From Burkholderia diffusa (lineage in GTDB: Bacteria; Pseudomonadota; Gammaproteobacteria; Burkholderiales; Burkholderiaceae), in assembly GCF_902499115.1 (NCBI RefSeq), contig NZ_CABVPN010000037.1:1-64000 (forward strand): a stretch of DNA of 64,000 nt. The letters run 5' to 3'. The notes under the pieces are model-generated. The model saw only the letters and a program-made list of their open reading frames with translations, made no database searches and was not told where the DNA came from. The position numbers and the translations under genes were made by a program. This document shows, piece by piece, positions 60,275-64,000 of this stretch; the first letter of the stretch is position 1, and each line of letters opens with the position of its first letter.

Positions 60275-61792
60275 CTACCGCTCGCGCGTTTCCTCCGCGT
60301 CGCCGACCGGGCGCGTCAGCCACGGCCCGATCTCCATCTCCTCGTACCGCACGAGCCGGCTCTTGCGCGCGCGGCGATACGCCCACCAGATCGCGACGAA
60401 CAGCGGGATCCAAACATAGATCGACAACACTTCCATCCAGTCGATGCGGGCGGCGAAGAACGCCTGGTAATCCTGCCCGAGCGAGATCACGATGCAGATC
60501 GCGATCGCGAACAGCGGCCCGAACGGGAACCACTTCGCGCGATACGGCAGTTGATCGAGCCGGTAGCCCTGCTTCAGAAAGCCCTTGCGGAACCGGTAGT
60601 GGCAGACCGCGATGCCGAGCCACGCGATGAAGCCGGTGATGCCGACCGTATTGAGCAGCCACAGATAGATGCGCTGGTTGTTGGTCAGCGACGTGAGGAA
60701 GCACAGCCCGCCCACCGCCATCGTCGCGTAAAGCGCGTTGCGCGGCACGCCGCCCGGCGACAGCGTCGCGAACATCGCGGGCGCACGGCCTTCCGCCGCG
60801 AGGTTGTACAGCATCCGCGTGGCCGCATACGTGCCGGAGTTGCCTGCCGACAGCACGGCCGTCAGGATCACGAGGTTCATCGCGCCCGCGGCGAGCGGAA
60901 AGCCCGCATGGCTGAATACGAGCGTGAACGGGCTCACGCCGATGTCGGTCACGTCGCTCTTCAGCAGGTTCGGGTCGGTGTACGGCACCAGCAGGCCGAT
61001 CACGAAGATCGCGAGCACGTAGAACAGCATGATCCGCCAGAAGATCTGCTTCACCGCGCGCGGGATCGTCTTGCGCGGGTTTTCCGATTCGCCGGCCGTG
61101 ATCCCGACCAGCTCGGTGCCGAGAAACGAGAAGCCCGCGATCAGCGCGACGCTCATCATCGCGTGCACGCCGCCGACGAACGGCGCATCACCGGTCCTGA
61201 AGTTGCGCCAGCCGACCGGATGCCCGTTGCCGAGCAGGCCCGCCGCGATCAGCAACCCCGCCGCGATGAACGCGATCACGGTGACGACCTTGATCAGCGA
61301 GAACCAGTATTCGGATTCGCCGAAGCCGCGCACGGACAGCGTGTTCAGCAGGAAAATCAGCACCAGGAACCCCGCGCCCCACCACACCCCCGGCACGGCT
61401 GGAAACCAGTAGCGCATCACGATCTGCCCGGCGACGAGTTCGATCGCGATCGTCACTGCCCAGCTGTACCAGTAGGTCCAGCCGAGCGCGACGCCGAAGC
61501 CTTCGTCGACGTACTTCTCGCCGTAGATCGCGAACGAGCCCGACACCGGCATCAGCGCCGCCATCTCGCCGAGCCCGGTGACGACGAAGTAGACCATCAG
61601 CCCGATCGCGACATACGCGGCGATCGCGCCGCCCGGCCCCGCCTGCGCGACCGACGCGCCCGACGCGACGAACAGCCCCGTGCCGATCGAGCCGCCGATC
61701 GCGATCATCGCGATGTGGCGGCTCTGCAGCCGGCGCTTCAGCACCGTCCCGGACGGCGCGGCCGTCTCCACTGCCGCTTGCAAAGCATCCAT
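60275..61792 (-). CDS. lysP: amino acid permease, LysP-like (APC family)
   Basis: This 505-residue protein has 12 helices and follows E. coli LysP closely: SRHIAMIAIGGSIGTGLFVA, VSGSFAIYGEKYVDEGFG, LGWTYWYSWAVTIAIELVAG, LLNTLSVRGFGESEYWFSLI and ELVGITAGESENPRKTIPRA. It would import lysine or a related basic or aromatic amino acid with protons. ATG 61792 is chosen because AGGGTG is 7 bases upstream; the GTG at 61801 would lie within that site. An Lrp-type regulator gene lies 111 bases upstream on the same strand. Confidence 0.85.
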   Translation of the reverse strand: MDALQAAVETAAPSGTVLKRRLQSRHIAMIAIGGSIGTGLFVASGASVAQAGPGGAIAAYVAIGLMVYFVVTGLGEMAALMPVSGSFAIYGEKYVDEGFGVALGWTYWYSWAVTIAIELVAGQIVMRYWFPAVPGVWWGAGFLVLIFLLNTLSVRGFGESEYWFSLIKVVTVIAFIAAGLLIAAGLLGNGHPVGWRNFRTGDAPFVGGVHAMMSVALIAGFSFLGTELVGITAGESENPRKTIPRAVKQIFWRIMLFYVLAIFVIGLLVPYTDPNLLKSDVTDIGVSPFTLVFSHAGFPLAAGAMNLVILTAVLSAGNSGTYAATRMLYNLAAEGRAPAMFATLSPGGVPRNALYATMAVGGLCFLTSLTNNQRIYLWLLNTVGITGFIAWLGIAVCHYRFRKGFLKQGYRLDQLPYRAKWFPFGPLFAIAICIVISLGQDYQAFFAARIDWMEVLSIYVWIPLFVAIWWAYRRARKSRLVRYEEMEIGPWLTRPVGDAEETRER

Positions 61793-61903
61793 AGTGTTCA
61801 CCCTGATTGGATTCGGGCCGCTCCAATTGATTCGGAATACAAATCGATTGACCCGGTTATTCGCGTCGAAAACCAGTCCTGCATACCGGGCCGCACGGCA
61901 GAG

Positions 61904-62368
61904 TCAGACGACGCTGCGCTTGATCGCCTGCAACTCGGCCGTCGTCACGATCTTCTCGATCCGGAACCGCTGACTCTCCAGCCACATGTTCGCGATCCGC
62001 CGGTATTCGTCGAGATCCTCGCATGCGAGCCGCACCAGAAAATCGAACGTGCCGCTGACGAGCCAGCAGTCGAGCACCGCCGGGTTGTTCCGCATCTCGT
62101 CCTCGAACGGCGCCTGCGAACGCCCGTGGTCGGCCAGCACGATCTGCGCGATCACGACGATCGGCTTGGTCGCACGCGGCGCCTTGATCACCGCGCGATA
62201 GCCTTCGATCACGCCGAGCGCCTCGAGCCGCTCCACGCGGGCCTGGCATGGGCGCGGCGTGAGGTTCACGAGCTCCGACAGCTTCCGGTACGAGATCCGT
62301 CCGTCGGTGCGCAGGATGTCGAGGATCCGGAGGTCGATCTTGTCGAGCTGCATCTTCTTGTCGGTCAT
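61904..62368 (-). CDS. Lrp/AsnC-family transcriptional regulator
   Basis: This 154-residue regulator has an N-terminal helix-turn-helix (LDKIDLRILDILRTDGRISYRKLSELVNL, residues 8-36) and an amino-acid-binding RAM domain (VIEGYRAVIKAP, DCWLVSGTFDFLVRLACEDLDEY). ATG 62368 starts just before the DNA-binding part. It lies between the LysP-like permease and dimethylargininase genes, all on the minus strand, and probably regulates one or both in response to an amino acid such as ornithine, lysine or arginine. Confidence 0.9.
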   Translation of the reverse strand: MTDKKMQLDKIDLRILDILRTDGRISYRKLSELVNLTPRPCQARVERLEALGVIEGYRAVIKAPRATKPIVVIAQIVLADHGRSQAPFEDEMRNNPAVLDCWLVSGTFDFLVRLACEDLDEYRRIANMWLESQRFRIEKIVTTAELQAIKRSVV

Positions 62369-62469
62369 CGGCGTTCGCTCCGGTCGGGTCGTGGCTGGTG
62401 CGCGGAGCATCTCCTCCAGTTCCGCGCGGGGGCCACATTATCCGGCTGAAGCGGCCGCGCGCCAATCGG

Positions 62470-63228
62470 CTAGAAGCGCAGCGACAGGCAGGTCAGGCCG
62501 CCGTCCATCTTGCGGAACTCGCTCGTGTCGATCACATGCAGCGGCAGTCCGAGCGAGCCGATCGCGTCGTGCACGCGCGGATAGCCGGCCGGTGTGATCA
62601 GCGTGCCGTTCACGCGCAACGTGTTGCCCGCGTATTCATCGGCGGCCGAGACGGCGATCCGGCGGTAGTCGGCGAACGCCGGATGCTCGGCCAGCGCCTC
62701 GGTCACGAGCAGCGTGTCGTCGCCGAGCGCGTTGACCACCGATTTCAGATGCAGGCCGGCGCCGACCGGCACCGCGACAACGGCATAGCCGTAGCGCGAC
62801 ACCAGCGACTCGAACGCGGCGATGCCCTCGGCATCGGTGCGGCCCGTCAGGCCGATGTAGAAGCGCTTGCCGACCTGCATCACGTCGCCGCCGTCGAGGC
62901 GGCCCGCCTGCATCGGCAGCAGATCGCGATGCGCGCCGAGCGCTGCTTCGATGTGTGCCGTCTCGCCGCGCCGCGCGGGTGCTCCGGGGCGCGTGATCAC
63001 CGCGAATTCGGGGGTGACGACGGCGACGTCCTCGACGAAGTGCGAATCGGGGAACGCTTCCAGCGGCGGCAGTTCGGTCAGTTCGACGCCGAGGCCGCGC
63101 AGCACGTCGCAGTAAGCGTGGAACTGCGTGAGCGTCTTGTCGTAGTCGGGCGCGCCGAGCGCGGCGGTGGTGAGACCCGCGCCGCAGGACTGCGCGGGAC
63201 GGCGAATGATCGCTTGCGTGAATTGCAT
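62470..63228 (-). CDS. dimethylarginine dimethylaminohydrolase
   Basis: This 252-residue guanidino-modifying enzyme hydrolyses N-omega-methylated arginines to citrulline and methylamines. It has FTQAIIRRP at the start, DSHFVEDVAVVTPEFAVITRPGAPARRGE, LDGGDVMQVGKRFYIGLTGRT, the catalytic His in LHLKSVVNALGDD, and the nucleophile Cys near the end in GGLTCLSLRF. ATG 63228 is favoured over ATG 63240 because the GGAGGAG between them is an ideal ribosome site for the shorter form. It allows use of methylarginine as a nitrogen source. Confidence 0.88.
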   Translation of the reverse strand: MQFTQAIIRRPAQSCGAGLTTAALGAPDYDKTLTQFHAYCDVLRGLGVELTELPPLEAFPDSHFVEDVAVVTPEFAVITRPGAPARRGETAHIEAALGAHRDLLPMQAGRLDGGDVMQVGKRFYIGLTGRTDAEGIAAFESLVSRYGYAVVAVPVGAGLHLKSVVNALGDDTLLVTEALAEHPAFADYRRIAVSAADEYAGNTLRVNGTLITPAGYPRVHDAIGSLGLPLHVIDTSEFRKMDGGLTCLSLRF

Positions 63229-63456
63229 CGACTCCTCCATGGTCACGCTGCCCCCGTGCGGCGCACGGGGCAGCTGCGTTGTGTCCGGACCATTATCGGA
63301 AGCCAAATTGCGCAATTCGCGTCGAATTCGGGCGTGCCCGCAGCCGATCGCGTCGAATTGCAGGCGGGACGCAGCGGATTCGGCAGACGGCTGGCGTGCG
63401 CGGCGCAAACGCGCCCTACGCGTGTAGCGGAGCGGCTGACTCGTCCGCTGCGTCCG

Positions 63457-64000
63457 TTATGCAGCGACAGGCACGAACCCCATTTGCGCACGCCCCAGCG
63501 CCGTCAGATTGCCCTCGCCGCCTCGTCCGTCGAAATCGACCTCGAAATGATCAGCCGGGAAATCGGGCGGGCTGTCGCCGCGCAGGAACGCCAGCCGCTG
63601 GCGCTGCAGGTACGCGTCATTCTTCGCGCAACCGGGCGCCGCCGCGATGTACATCACGTTGCTGTCGCCGCTGCCGCGATGCGCATCCTCGACGGCATGC
63701 ACGACGTCGCCGTGCCAGAACACCGCATCGCCCGGCTCCATGTGCGGGATCGGCACCAGCGCGTCGAGCAGCAGCGCATGCCATTCGGGCAAGATCGACA
63801 GCGCGCGCCCCGGACGCGCCCCGCACAGGTCGTCGTCGGCGACGTCGTCCTGCAGCGCACGCAGCACGACGTACGCCATTGCGTTCGAGACCGGGATCAG
63901 CTGCAGCGTGCCGTCGCCGGGCCCTTGCGGCGTCAGTGCGGTCCAACCCTGGAACGTGCGGAACATCGAGCACACGGCCGGCGACGGAATTTCCTCGACG
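63457..64000 (-). CDS. DUF1479 (YbiU-like) protein, C-terminal part
   Basis: The frame runs through the window edge; 180 residues of the C-terminal half are visible. It has SMFRTFQGWTALTPQGPGDG, LQLIPVSNAMAYVVLRALQDD, MEPGDAVFWHGDVVHAVEDAH and ADHFEVDFDGRGGEGNLT. These match the DUF1479/YbiU family, which has a double-stranded beta-helix fold like Fe(II)/2-oxoglutarate oxygenases; HGDVVHAVE provides a likely iron-binding His. The substrate is unknown. The N-terminus is outside the window. Confidence 0.85.
   Translation of the reverse strand, partial: VEEIPSPAVCSMFRTFQGWTALTPQGPGDGTLQLIPVSNAMAYVVLRALQDDVADDDLCGARPGRALSILPEWHALLLDALVPIPHMEPGDAVFWHGDVVHAVEDAHRGSGDSNVMYIAAAPGCAKNDAYLQRQRLAFLRGDSPPDFPADHFEVDFDGRGGEGNLTALGRAQMGFVPVAA

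Overview
The window is typical of a Burkholderia cepacia complex genome, most likely chromosome 2. It is GC rich, and it carries a set of bce-II-like cepacian exopolysaccharide genes next to a purF-metZ, trpFBA-accD-folC, fimV-asd-leuBDC housekeeping block. The organism assignment is inferred from gene content and order, not from a database comparison.

Layout. (1) 1-3250: the end of an IS630-type transposase, then a thin, partly decayed stretch of small genes (DUF3562, a cytochrome c fragment, an HPF/RaiA-like protein, a small membrane protein, an alcohol dehydrogenase remnant). Four FNR/ANR-type palindromes lie here, so it looks like an eroded low-oxygen-responsive locus. (2) 3260-12481, all minus strand: a near-complete selenium locus, fdnGHI-fdhE-selA-selB-selC. 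The formate dehydrogenase alpha subunit is read through an in-frame UGA (Sec197) followed by a bacterial SECIS hairpin. (3) 12624-17323: a YihY-family membrane protein, a porin, a VOC protein, a broken AadA-like aminoglycoside nucleotidyltransferase, and an HU protein with a Lys/Ala tail. (4) 17635-31907: cepacian cluster II, with three acyltransferases, GalU, a double-domain glycosyltransferase, a Wzx flippase, a secreted beta-propeller-like protein and two GDP-sugar enzymes. (5) 32004-50680, minus strand: metZ preceded by a SAM-II riboswitch and terminator, then purF, cvpA, a SPOR protein, folC, accD, trpA, an orphan DNA methyltransferase, trpB, trpF, truA, fimV, asd, leuB, leuD, an entericidin gene absent from longer-ORF lists, and leuC. 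A Thr/Ile-rich small ORF upstream of asd looks like an attenuation leader peptide. (6) 50954-64000: accessory metabolism. A cupin and a GST are followed by a cluster joining an IaaM-type tryptophan 2-monooxygenase, a two-subunit Rieske oxygenase, an NTF2-like protein, an MFS transporter, a LysR regulator and an IaaH-type amidase. Then come a LysP-like permease, an Lrp regulator, dimethylargininase and the end of a DUF1479 gene.

How the parts work together. Region 2 makes and inserts selenocysteine and builds the formate dehydrogenase that needs it; selD and fdhD are not in the window. Region 4 makes UDP-glucose and GDP-rhamnose, assembles, acylates and exports the polysaccharide. Region 5 links Met, Trp, Leu, Lys/Thr, purine, folate and fatty-acid supply. 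The most unusual unit is the putative indole-3-acetamide-route cluster in region 6.
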